From: Paludibacteraceae bacterium
Lineage (GTDB): Bacteria > Bacteroidota > Bacteroidia > Bacteroidales > Paludibacteraceae
Direction: 5' to 3'
NCBI GenBank assembly: GCA_024401495.1
Contig: JAKSKW010000002.1
Span: 60,619-124,618, forward strand
Length of the DNA: 64,000 bases
The notes under the pieces were generated by a model, which was not told the origin of the DNA, searched no databases, and was given only the letters and a program-made list of their open reading frames with translations. Made by a program: the position numbers and the translations under genes. Within the stretch, counting starts at the first letter, position 1; each line of letters begins with the position of its first letter. Positions 28,830-36,150 of this stretch are shown here, in pieces.

Positions 28830-30011
28830 ATGAAACGTTTGTTGTTAGCGGTAAGTATGTTTGTGGCTTCATTTGGAGTATCTGCAGCTACAAGAGTCTT
28901 CATCATTGGAGACAGTACAACTGAGAATTGGGGGCCCAATTGGTATCCATGTATGGGTTGGGGTGCTGTGTTCCAGCATTTCTTTGACAGCAGCAAAGTT
29001 GTTGTTGACAATAGAGGAGTGGGAGGAACTACCACTAAAAGTTATTATAATGAGCATTGGTCGGATGTGATTGCAGACATCAATAGTGGAGATTATCTGT
29101 TCATTTCCTTTGGTGCCAATGATTCCAACACATTCGCCACATGGTGTACTACTACAGATGAATTCATCGACTATTTAGGTATATTCTGTAGTGCAGCAAG
29201 AGAAAAAGGCGCGACACCGGTATTGTTGTCTACTGTCAACGAAAATTCATGGAGTGCTCAAGGATTTTTAAAGGATTCTTATGGTGCTCATCCTAAAGCG
29301 ATGTGTCAGGCTGCTGAAAAGTACGATACTCCTTTCTTCGACCTCTATAATTATGGTTACAATCTAGCAGAAGAGCAGGGTAAAGAGTACAATACCTTCT
29401 ATCGCCACAATAATTATAAGCCAGGTGAATATGAGAATTATATCGACGGCAAAAAGGATAATGTGCATTTGCAGGAGACTGGAGCCACGGACTACGCAAG
29501 ATTCATAGTGGAGGAGATAGAGAAGTCGTCGGATGAGAGACTTAAAGTTTTGGCTGAGGCTACAACTCCAAGATACGATGTGACATTTGAAGCGGACGAT
29601 GACAGCTTGGTGTCGTCGATTTCTCGATCAGCCACATTCCCAGAAGGAATCAACGTGACATTGAAAAGCTATGGAGTGGATGAGAACAATAAATGTTTTT
29701 GGATTAATTCCTCTGGCGACGTCGTTTCTCTAAACAATCTTTACGTCTATGTCATGCAAAACCATGATGAGCATTTCACTGCTGTATACAGCGACTCCTC
29801 AGTTAGGAATAAAACGTCAGACAATTTCAAGATTCTTGCAGACCGAATTGTCTTTATGGATAATGAAACCCATACCGTCAGCATCTTCACATTCTCTGGC
29901 AATGAAGTGACATCCGCGTCTACACAATATAATTATCCATTTAATTTGAGAGCAGGAGCCTATATCCTGACTATCGACGGGAACAAGAGCACGAAGATTA
30001 TAGTCAGATAA
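28830..30011 (+). CDS. SGNH esterase, rhamnogalacturonan acetylesterase-like
   Basis: A 393-residue secreted protein: signal peptide LLLAVSMFVASFGVSAA, then FIIGDSTTENW with the nucleophile Ser29. The oxyanion motifs are NRGVGGTTT and SFGANDS, and the catalytic Asp210/His213 pair is in KDNVHLQETG. The GDST block and the N-terminal position fit rhamnogalacturonan acetylesterases, which deacetylate pectin. A second beta-rich part (from about 245) ends with IFTFSGNEV and LRAGAYILTIDGNKSTKIIV, a type A T9SS-like sorting tail. It lies 32 bases after the CotH gene and before a terminator, so the two probably form an operon. Other acetyl-xylan or pectin esters are possible substrates. Confidence 0.85.
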   Translation: MKRLLLAVSMFVASFGVSAATRVFIIGDSTTENWGPNWYPCMGWGAVFQHFFDSSKVVVDNRGVGGTTTKSYYNEHWSDVIADINSGDYLFISFGANDSNTFATWCTTTDEFIDYLGIFCSAAREKGATPVLLSTVNENSWSAQGFLKDSYGAHPKAMCQAAEKYDTPFFDLYNYGYNLAEEQGKEYNTFYRHNNYKPGEYENYIDGKKDNVHLQETGATDYARFIVEEIEKSSDERLKVLAEATTPRYDVTFEADDDSLVSSISRSATFPEGINVTLKSYGVDENNKCFWINSSGDVVSLNNLYVYVMQNHDEHFTAVYSDSSVRNKTSDNFKILADRIVFMDNETHTVSIFTFSGNEVTSASTQYNYPFNLRAGAYILTIDGNKSTKIIVR

Positions 30012-30030
30012 TCGTTATTTTCTCTTTTTG

Positions 30031-30067
30031 TAGAGATACACAGAGGTGTGTCTCTATTTTTTTGTGA
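30031..30067 (+). terminator. Terminator of the CotH-esterase unit
   Basis: The stem TAGAGATACAC / GTGTGTCTCTA has an AGAG loop and is followed by TTTTTTT. It belongs to the TAGAGA palindrome family. Confidence 0.85.
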
Positions 30068-30252
30068 AAAACTTATAATTTTTGTCCGTAAAATGTTACT
30101 TTTTTGTAGGGAATAATGGTATTTTATGTTATAATGGTAAATTTCAAAAGGTAATATTGATATTTATTTTATGCAAAATATGACGTTTTGATTAATGATA
30201 TTGTACTAAATATACCAAAAATACCCTATAATCAAAAAAGTATTGCATATAG

Positions 30253-30284
30253 TTGTGTATAAGTAAATTAAAGAGTACTTTTGC
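30253..30284 (+). promoter_or_regulatory. Promoter of the aromatic amino acid operon
   Basis: A TTG (30253-30255), a 20-base spacer and TACTTTTGC (30276-30284) predict a transcript start near 30290, just before the leader peptide. Sequence 30068-30252 is AT-rich, and I see no gene in it. Confidence 0.7.
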
Positions 30285-30306
30285 ACCACGTTAATAGAAA
30301 GAAACA

Positions 30307-30363
30307 ATGCAGCAACGATTTTTCGCATATTATTATTTTCTATTCTTTTACTTTAGAAGGTAA
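30307..30363 (+). CDS. Phe/Tyr-rich leader peptide
   Basis: A short open frame encodes MQQRFFAYYYFLFFYFRR, 18 residues with six Phe and four Tyr. It starts 22 bases after the -7 element, and its stop lies two bases before the first arm of a terminator/antiterminator switch. pheA begins 86 bases downstream. This is the classical layout of a ribosome-mediated attenuator: ribosomes starved of Phe-tRNA or Tyr-tRNA would stall in the peptide. The composition is very unlikely to be chance upstream of a Phe/Tyr operon. No such short gene would be called by standard gene finders. Confidence 0.85.
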   Translation: MQQRFFAYYYFLFFYFRR

Positions 30364-30365
30364 GA

Positions 30366-30438
30366 GCGGGATTTTGTTGTGTTAAGATATAACTTATCAA
30401 ATTTATAATCCCGCATTCGTTTGAATGTGGGATTTTTT
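30366..30438 (+). promoter_or_regulatory. Transcription attenuator (antiterminator/terminator)
   Basis: Two exclusive structures share the segment 30407-30414. In the antiterminator, GCGGGATT (30366-30373) pairs with AATCCCGC (30407-30414). In the terminator, AATCCCGCATTC (30407-30418) pairs with GAATGTGGGATT (30423-30434) and is followed by TTTT. A ribosome that finishes the leader peptide covers 30366-30373, so the terminator forms when Phe and Tyr are plentiful. A ribosome stalled on the Phe/Tyr codons leaves 30366-30373 free, giving read-through into pheA. Confidence 0.85.
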
Positions 30439-30449
30439 GTGAATTAGAG

Positions 30450-31289
30450 ATGAAACGAGTAGCAATTCAAGGAGTTAAGGGATGCTTCCACGAGATCGCA
30501 GCGCGCGAGTTCTTCCAGGGTGAAGAGATCGACGCTGTGGAGTGCGAGACATTCGAGGAACTTTTCGAGACAGTAAAGAGAGAGGGTATCATCGCCACTC
30601 TTGCTATTGAGAACACTATAGCAGGAAGCCTTCTTCAGAATCACATTTTGCTTAAAGAGAGCGGACTTAAAATCGCTGGAGAACAGAAGATCCGTATTCG
30701 CCATAACCTTGTGGCCATGCCTGGTCAGGAGCTTGAGTCGATTAAGGAGGTTTATTCTCATCCGATTGCCTTGATGCAGATCCGCAACTTCCTTGAGGAC
30801 CACAAATTCCTAAAAGCTGTCGAGTGGGACGATACAGCGTCGTCGGCTAAGATGATCGCTCGCGAGCAGGCTATGGGTAAGGCTGGCGTATGTAGCGAAT
30901 GGGCAGCTGAGATCTACGGTCTTGAAATCCTTGCTAAAGGTATCGAAACAAACAAGCGTAATTTCACTCGTTTCTTGGTAATCTCTGATCCTTGGACAGT
31001 GGATGAGATCAAGAAGGACCAGACTCCTAACAAAGCATCTCTTGTATTCCGTCTTCCTCACGACGAGGGTAGCCTTGCAAGAGTCCTTTCAATCATGTCA
31101 TATTACGGAATGAACCTTACTAAGATCCAGTCTATGCCGATCATCGGTCGTGAGTGGGAGTATGAGTTCTATGTAGACCTTCGTTTTGAGGACTACTTGA
31201 AATATAAGCAGAGTCTTGAGGCTTTCCAACCATTGACTTTGGATTTGATTATCCTTGGTGAATACCGTGAGGGCAGACAGACTATTTAA
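30450..31289 (+). CDS. pheA: Prephenate dehydratase
   Basis: Monofunctional prephenate dehydratase of 279 residues, which makes phenylpyruvate in phenylalanine synthesis. The catalytic domain opens with MKRVAIQGVKGCFHEIAARE and has LAIENTIAGSL and the NFTRFLVI motif with the Thr-Arg-Phe triad. An ACT domain follows (GSLARVLSIMSYYGMNLTKI, then EYEFYVDL), which normally binds Phe for feedback inhibition. No chorismate mutase domain is fused here; that activity sits on the DAHP synthase gene of the same operon. It is the first structural gene after the Phe/Tyr attenuator. Confidence 0.94.
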   Translation: MKRVAIQGVKGCFHEIAAREFFQGEEIDAVECETFEELFETVKREGIIATLAIENTIAGSLLQNHILLKESGLKIAGEQKIRIRHNLVAMPGQELESIKEVYSHPIALMQIRNFLEDHKFLKAVEWDDTASSAKMIAREQAMGKAGVCSEWAAEIYGLEILAKGIETNKRNFTRFLVISDPWTVDEIKKDQTPNKASLVFRLPHDEGSLARVLSIMSYYGMNLTKIQSMPIIGREWEYEFYVDLRFEDYLKYKQSLEAFQPLTLDLIILGEYREGRQTI

Positions 31290-31350
31290 CGAAAACGATA
31301 ACGAAGACGAAAACGAAGACGTTGGCGTTGACGATAACATTTACGAAAAC
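31288..31350. repeat. Degenerate hexamer repeat (ACGAAA/ACGAAG)
   Basis: The repeat starts inside the pheA stop codon and fills most of the gap to the aminotransferase gene. If translated from the upstream ATG at 31255 it would encode FNENDNEDENED, an artefactual N-terminal extension. Confidence 0.8.
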
Positions 31351-31368
31351 AAAGAAACAAAAAACAAT

Positions 31369-32535
31369 ATGAATATCACACCGGCTGATAGAGTTTTAGA
31401 GATTCAGGAATATTACTTCTCAAAGAAGCTTAGAGAAGTGGCTGAATTGAATGCACAAGGAAAAGATATTATTAGTTTGGGTATCGGTAGCCCCGACAGA
31501 ATGCCGTCGGAAGAGGCTCTTAACACCCTTAACGAAGTGGCACACCAGTCAAACGCTCATGGATACCAGTCGTATCAGGGTATTCCTGAACTACGTAAGG
31601 CATTCTCGGATTTCTACAAGCGTTGGTATGACGTCGACCTTGATCCAAACAAGGAGATTTTGCCTTTGATCGGTTCTAAGGAGGGTGTCTTTTTCTTGTC
31701 TCTAACTTTCATCAATCCAGGCGACGGTGTGTTGGTGCCAAACCCAGGTTATCCTACTTACACTTCTGCTTCCAAGATTATCGGAGCAAGAATGATCAAC
31801 TACGATTTGAGTGAGGAGAACGGTTGGCAGCCAGATTTCGAGAAACTTGAGAAGATGGATTTGACAGGTGTGAAGATGATGTGGTGCAACTATCCTAACA
31901 TGCCTACTGGCGGAAATGCTCGCCGTGAGACATTTGAGAAGCTTGTCGACTTCGGTCTTCGCCACAATATCATCATCGTTAACGATAATCCATACAGCTT
32001 TATCTTGAATGATAATCCGATGAGTATTCTTTCTGTGCCACGTGCAAAGGAGTGCTGTTTCGAGTTGAACTCAACAAGTAAGGCTCTTAATATGCCAGGC
32101 TGGCGTATCGGTATGCTTGCCGGAAATCCAGAGCTTATCTCATACGTGTTGAAGGCAAAGAGCAACGTCGACTCGGGAATGTTCAAGCCAATGCAGATGG
32201 CTGCGGCTAAGGCTTTGGCTGCAGGCAAGGAGTGGTACGACAGCATCAACACAGTCTACAGAGCAAGAAGAAAATACGCTGAGGCTATTCTTGACTATCT
32301 TGGTTGCACATACGATAAGACACAGGTCGGTATGTTCATGTGGGGAAAGATTCCAGCATCTTGCAAGAGTTGTGAGGAGTTGGCAGACAAGATTCTTTAC
32401 GATTGCCGTGTGTTCGTGACTCCAGGATTCATCTTCGGAAGCAACGGAGACAGATATATCCGTTTGTCGTTGTGTGCGACAGAGGAGAAACTTGCCGAGG
32501 CACTTCAGAGAATCAAGGATAATTTGAAAATGTAA
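31369..32535 (+). CDS. Class I/II aminotransferase (aromatic)
   Basis: A 388-residue PLP-dependent aminotransferase. The start MNITPADRVLEIQEYY is chosen because the frame upstream is made of the hexamer repeat. Motifs include GIGSPDRMPSEEAL, the YQSYQGIPELRKAF loop, the NYPNMPTGG region and the PLP-binding Lys in NSTSKALNMPGWRIG. Its place between pheA and DAHP synthase/chorismate mutase suggests transamination of phenylpyruvate and 4-hydroxyphenylpyruvate, or of prephenate. The sequence also resembles LL-diaminopimelate-type and alanine aminotransferases, so specificity is inferred from context. Confidence 0.88.
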   Translation: MNITPADRVLEIQEYYFSKKLREVAELNAQGKDIISLGIGSPDRMPSEEALNTLNEVAHQSNAHGYQSYQGIPELRKAFSDFYKRWYDVDLDPNKEILPLIGSKEGVFFLSLTFINPGDGVLVPNPGYPTYTSASKIIGARMINYDLSEENGWQPDFEKLEKMDLTGVKMMWCNYPNMPTGGNARRETFEKLVDFGLRHNIIIVNDNPYSFILNDNPMSILSVPRAKECCFELNSTSKALNMPGWRIGMLAGNPELISYVLKAKSNVDSGMFKPMQMAAAKALAAGKEWYDSINTVYRARRKYAEAILDYLGCTYDKTQVGMFMWGKIPASCKSCEELADKILYDCRVFVTPGFIFGSNGDRYIRLSLCATEEKLAEALQRIKDNLKM

Positions 32536-32553
32536 TAAGAAGGAGATTGATAT

Positions 32554-33615
32554 ATGGAACTAAAAAAGATAAATTTAGCAGGAGCTAACGAAAGCCGTCC
32601 AATGGTGATCGCAGGTCCATGTAGCGCAGAGACAGAAGAGCAGACTCTAAATACAGCCCGTCAGCTACACGCTCAGGGTATCAAGATATTCCGTGCTGGA
32701 ATCTGGAAGCCACGTACAAAACCAGGTGGTTTCGAAGGAAACGGAGAGCCAGCATTGGAGTGGATGCACGAAGTAAAGAAGGAGACTGGAATGTACGTCT
32801 CTACAGAGGTTGCTACAGCAAAGCATGTGGAGTTGGCATTGAAGTATGGCATAGACCTTCTTTGGGTAGGTGCACGTACAACAGCCGATCCATTCGCAGT
32901 GCAGGAGATTGCCGACACATTGAAGGGAGTTGATATCCCAGTGTTGGTTAAGAATCCAGTAAACCCAGATTTGGAGTTGTGGATTGGAGCTTTGGAGAGA
33001 TTGAACAACGCTGGTATCACTCAGCTTGGTGCAATCCACCGTGGATTCAGCTCATACGATAAGAAACTTTACCGTAACCTTCCACAGTGGCATATTCCAA
33101 TCGAGTTGCACCGTCGTCTTCCTGAATTGCCAATCATCTGTGATCCAAGCCATATCTCAGGACGACGCGACCTTATCGCTCCACTTTGCCAGCAGGCTAT
33201 GGACCTTCAGTTCGACGGACTAATCGTAGAGAGTCACTGTGATCCAGACAAGGCATGGTCAGACGCTTCACAGCAGGTCACTCCAGATGTGCTTGCATTG
33301 ATTTTGAACAGCCTTGTTGTCCGCACAACTAACGCGTCGACAGAGAACATCAATGCTCTACGTAAGCAGATCGACGAAATAGATATGTCTATCCTAGAGA
33401 TTTTGGCTAAGAGAATGCGTATCTCACGTGAGATGGGTCAGTATAAGAAAGAGCACGACATGCCAATTCTTCAGAGCCAGCGTTACGATGAGATCATCTC
33501 GAAAAGAGTTGCCGACGGTAAGTCGATGTCGATGGACGAGGAGTTCCTAAACACTGTATTTGAGGCTATCCACGCTGAGTCGGTTCGTCAGCAGATGGAG
33601 ATTATGAATAAGTAA
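32554..33615 (+). CDS. Bifunctional DAHP synthase / chorismate mutase
   Basis: This 353-residue fusion joins a type I-beta 3-deoxy-7-phosphoheptulonate synthase (about 1-250) to an AroQ chorismate mutase (about 262-353). The synthase part has VIAGPCSAE, GIWKPRTKPGGFEG, QLGAIHRGFSSYDKKLYRN and CDPSHISGRRD. The mutase part has LRKQIDEIDMSILEILAKRM and ISREMGQYKKEHD, with the catalytic Arg and Lys. The fusion feeds chorismate to prephenate, which is used by the flanking pheA and tyrA. The mutase domain may also act as a feedback sensor, as known in related fusions. The gap to the aminotransferase gene is 18 bases. Confidence 0.94.
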   Translation: MELKKINLAGANESRPMVIAGPCSAETEEQTLNTARQLHAQGIKIFRAGIWKPRTKPGGFEGNGEPALEWMHEVKKETGMYVSTEVATAKHVELALKYGIDLLWVGARTTADPFAVQEIADTLKGVDIPVLVKNPVNPDLELWIGALERLNNAGITQLGAIHRGFSSYDKKLYRNLPQWHIPIELHRRLPELPIICDPSHISGRRDLIAPLCQQAMDLQFDGLIVESHCDPDKAWSDASQQVTPDVLALILNSLVVRTTNASTENINALRKQIDEIDMSILEILAKRMRISREMGQYKKEHDMPILQSQRYDEIISKRVADGKSMSMDEEFLNTVFEAIHAESVRQQMEIMNK

Positions 33616-33703
33616 TTAATAATTAATGGTGAATAGTTAATAGTTGCCAACAATGAAAACAATTAATTATTAACCATTAACTCTTAACTATTAACTAAAG
33701 AAG
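33616..33703. repeat. AT-rich repeat with inverted arms before tyrA
   Basis: Imperfect AATAGTTAAT-type repeats fill the gap. AGTTAATAGTT (33635-33645) is the inverse of AACTATTAACT (33686-33696), which ends 7 bases before the tyrA ATG, so a hairpin could cover its ribosome entry site. Confidence 0.7.
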
Positions 33704-34477
33704 ATGCGTATTTTAATTTTAGGTGCAGGCAAAATGGGTACATTCCTAACAGATGTACTTTGCATGAAGCACGACGTCGCGCTATACGATAAAGATCCAA
33801 AGAGATTGCGTTTTGTGTTCAACACACAGCGTATGACTTCGCTTGAGGAGGTGAGAGACTTCAAACCAGAGCTTCTCATCAACGCAGTGACAGTGAAGTA
33901 TACACTCCAGGCATTTGAGGAGGTTATGCCTTTTTTGCCAAAAGACTGTATCATTTCCGATATCTCGTCAGTGAAGACAACGTTGCCAAAGTTTTATGCT
34001 AACTGTGGTTTCCGCTATGTCTCAACACACCCGATGTTCGGACCAACGTTCGCAAGCCTTTCTGATCTACGCACACAGAACGCCATCATCATTGCAGAGG
34101 GCGATTGCTTGGGCAAAGCGTTCTTCAGAGAGTTGTATGCATCATTGCACTTGAATATCTTCGAATACACATTTGAGGAGCACGACGAGACAATGGCATA
34201 CTGCTTGTCGATTCCTTTTGCGTCGACATTAGCATTTGCATCAGTTATGAAGCATCAGGATGCACCGGGCACAACATTCAAGCGCCACATGGCAATTGCA
34301 GAGGGAGTGTTATCGGAGGACAATTTCTTGATCTCAGAGATTCTGTTCAATCCTAATTCGTCAAAGCAGCTTGCACTAATTCAAGAACAGCTTGCAGAGC
34401 TGCAGAAGATCGTGGAGAGCAAAGACTACGACAGAATGTTGAAGTATTTGAATCAGGCTCGCGAGAACATCAAGTAA
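33704..34477 (+). CDS. tyrA: Prephenate dehydrogenase
   Basis: A 257-residue TyrA-family enzyme, converting prephenate to 4-hydroxyphenylpyruvate with NAD. The Rossmann motif ILGAGKMGTFL is at the N-terminus, followed by the catalytic-domain segment DISSVKTTLPKFY, then YVSTHPMFGPTFASL with the conserved His. FEEHDETMAYCLSIPFAS in the helical C-terminal domain follows. The length is near the minimum for the family, with no ACT domain, so feedback control must lie elsewhere, probably in PheA or the DAHP synthase fusion. It is the last gene of the aromatic operon; a terminator follows 25 bases later. Confidence 0.9.
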   Translation: MRILILGAGKMGTFLTDVLCMKHDVALYDKDPKRLRFVFNTQRMTSLEEVRDFKPELLINAVTVKYTLQAFEEVMPFLPKDCIISDISSVKTTLPKFYANCGFRYVSTHPMFGPTFASLSDLRTQNAIIIAEGDCLGKAFFRELYASLHLNIFEYTFEEHDETMAYCLSIPFASTLAFASVMKHQDAPGTTFKRHMAIAEGVLSEDNFLISEILFNPNSSKQLALIQEQLAELQKIVESKDYDRMLKYLNQARENIK

Positions 34478-34501
34478 ATATTTATAATCGGTTGAATAAA
34501 A

Positions 34502-34540
34502 AAAGACTGTCTGACCATGTTAGGCAGTCTTTAAATTTTT
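34502..34540 (+). terminator. Terminator of the aromatic operon
   Basis: The stem AAAGACTG(T)CT / AG(G)CAGTCTTT is followed by AAATTTTT. Confidence 0.75.
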
Positions 34541-34689
34541 AATCACAATCTTGGAATATCTCTTCATGTAAAAATAAAGCACCATTTCACCGTGTTTTTT
34601 TGTCTCTATAGATATACTTTTGTTTCAGGTTTTCGGAAAATATCAATTGGATGGCTTTGAAATGTTTAATTGATTTCGCTGATAATGTC

Positions 34690-34698
34690 TATCTTTGC
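34690..34698 (+). promoter_or_regulatory. -7 element of a short transcript
   Basis: TATCTTTGC matches TAnnTTTGC, with a TTG 17 bases upstream (34670-34672). It predicts a start near 34705. Confidence 0.5.
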
Positions 34699-34704
34699 AA
34701 TGTC

Positions 34705-34834
34705 AGTTGAAAACGAAAACTGATCAAAATTGAAAATAGAATAATGTGTTAGATTGAGTATATATGTGCATCATCGGCCGTGAGGTTAATGATGTGAAGA
34801 ATGAGCCAGACAGTTTTGTCTGGCTTCTTTTTTT
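34705..34834 (+). ncRNA. Candidate small RNA or untranslated leader
   Basis: About 130 bases lie between a -7 element and a strong terminator without a convincing reading frame. The segment contains an internal hairpin (CATCAT 34769-34774 with ATGATG 34789-34794) and then the terminator stem. It could be an independent small RNA, or a leader that controls the AraC-type gene 50 bases downstream by attenuation. I do not recognise the family. Confidence 0.4.
34804..34834 (+). terminator. Rho-independent terminator
   Basis: A perfect stem AGCCAGACA / TGTCTGGCT with a 4-base loop is followed by TCTTTTTTT. It lies upstream of the AraC-type gene, so that gene cannot begin before it. Confidence 0.85.
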
Positions 34835-34886
34835 AAATTATAGTGTTCTAAACGTTTGGCATTTGTCCTTTTTTTATATATTTGCC

Positions 34887-36041
34887 ATGACTATGGAAAA
34901 CACAAAGGGCAAGTATTGGACAAAAATCGCTATTATGGCAGTAATTCCGGCTGTTTTAGTCGGGATAATCTATTTGTCTACATTGAGACCGACCATTGAT
35001 TTGTTGGAAAATAAATCTGAGCTGTTTGTTCAGGTTGATTCAATGAGTGGCGGAAATTCCAAATGTAAGATAAATAAGAGCGACGACGGTGTGGATATGA
35101 CATTCACACTAAGTTCGTCTATTACCTATCCTTATGTAGCTTTGGAAGTGCATCATCCCGATTTCTCTCCATTCCCAGTAGATGATTATTTGATTGAGAC
35201 TGTGGTCGAAAGTGATGAAGATTTGCGTCTTTCTTTCAGATTACAAGAGGAATTAGACTTTGGAGTAAAGGGTAAGGCTTACCCAACTGCAGTCTATTCT
35301 TTTTTGTCAAAGAAAGGAAGATTTGAGGTCTCTTCTCATATAAATGAAGCGAAGATCCCAGAGTGGTGGTATGCGCAATATCCACAGTGGTCTGGCATCG
35401 AAAAGTTGAGATATGAGAATGTAAATATCATCAGACTTTATGCGGACAATTCCAATGAAAAGGATGTTGAACATAAGATAAAGGTTAAATCGCTTCGCCT
35501 TGTTCCAAACACAGACAATGCATGTTTGAATAATGCAATAAAAATGATGTTTGCGTTCTGGATAATCTTGGCCATAGTTGCTCTTTATCTTCGTCGCAAC
35601 AATTTCAAGAAGGAAAACTCTGAAAATGAGACTCAAGAACAATCTCAACAGCAGCAGGTCGTTTATGTGCCTTACGAAAAACTAGAGACAGAGAAAGAAA
35701 CAACTAATTTGAAGGAGGAAATCCTTACTTTCATTGGCAAGAACTATCCTAATCCGGAATTAAAACTTGCTGATATTGCAAAAGCATTGTCGATGACAGA
35801 AGACAAAACATCGGAGGAGATCCGTATTGCAACTGGAAAATCTTTCAAGGCATATCTTAACACTATTAGAATTGAAGAGTCGAAGCGTCTATTAAAGGAG
35901 ACGACGATGCAAATTTCTGAGATTGCATTCTCTGTGGGATATAATAATGTCCAGCATTTCAACCGTGTATTTAAGGAGAGTGTTGGTGTTGCCCCTGGTG
36001 CGTTCCGTGACGGAGCGAGTGGGGAAGAAGTTAATAGTTAA
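34887..36041 (+). CDS. Membrane-anchored AraC-type regulator
   Basis: A protein of about 384 residues starting MTMENTKGKYW (or two codons later at 34893). It has a transmembrane segment (IAIMAVIPAVLVGIIYLST), an extracytoplasmic beta-rich domain (about 32-205), and a second membrane segment (MMFAFWIILAIVALYL). A Gln/Glu-rich linker and a C-terminal AraC HTH follow, with MQISEIAFSVGYNNVQHFNR and FKESVGVAPGAFR. The layout fits a one-component receptor that senses a ligand outside the membrane and binds DNA inside. A -7-like TATATTTGC ends two bases before the ATG, so the message may be leaderless. A frame open to 34764 spans a terminator and is rejected. The last residues (EEVNS) are encoded by an AT-rich repeat. 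Confidence 0.75.
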   Translation: MTMENTKGKYWTKIAIMAVIPAVLVGIIYLSTLRPTIDLLENKSELFVQVDSMSGGNSKCKINKSDDGVDMTFTLSSSITYPYVALEVHHPDFSPFPVDDYLIETVVESDEDLRLSFRLQEELDFGVKGKAYPTAVYSFLSKKGRFEVSSHINEAKIPEWWYAQYPQWSGIEKLRYENVNIIRLYADNSNEKDVEHKIKVKSLRLVPNTDNACLNNAIKMMFAFWIILAIVALYLRRNNFKKENSENETQEQSQQQQVVYVPYEKLETEKETTNLKEEILTFIGKNYPNPELKLADIAKALSMTEDKTSEEIRIATGKSFKAYLNTIRIEESKRLLKETTMQISEIAFSVGYNNVQHFNRVFKESVGVAPGAFRDGASGEEVNS

Positions 36042-36062
36042 TGGTTAATAGTTGATAGTTGA
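36027..36062. repeat. AGTTAATAGTTAATGG-type repeat at the gene end
   Basis: AGTTAAT/AGTTGAT units run through the stop of the AraC-type gene into the intergenic region. They are the same type as those before tyrA. Confidence 0.7.
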
Positions 36063-36150
36063 TCTGAAACTTGAAACCTGATTTTCTCTCCTACAGATTG
36101 CGTCTAATTCCAAAAATGAGTAATTTTGTGCCAAACAAAGAACAAAGAAA

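Noticed and set aside
31255..31368. In-frame ATG extending the aminotransferase upstream, overlapping pheA
   Set aside because: The extension is encoded by the hexamer repeat and pheA coding sequence; the conserved protein starts at 31369.
34764..34886. Upstream extension of the AraC-type regulator
   Set aside because: It spans a strong terminator and a -7-like element and has no conserved character.
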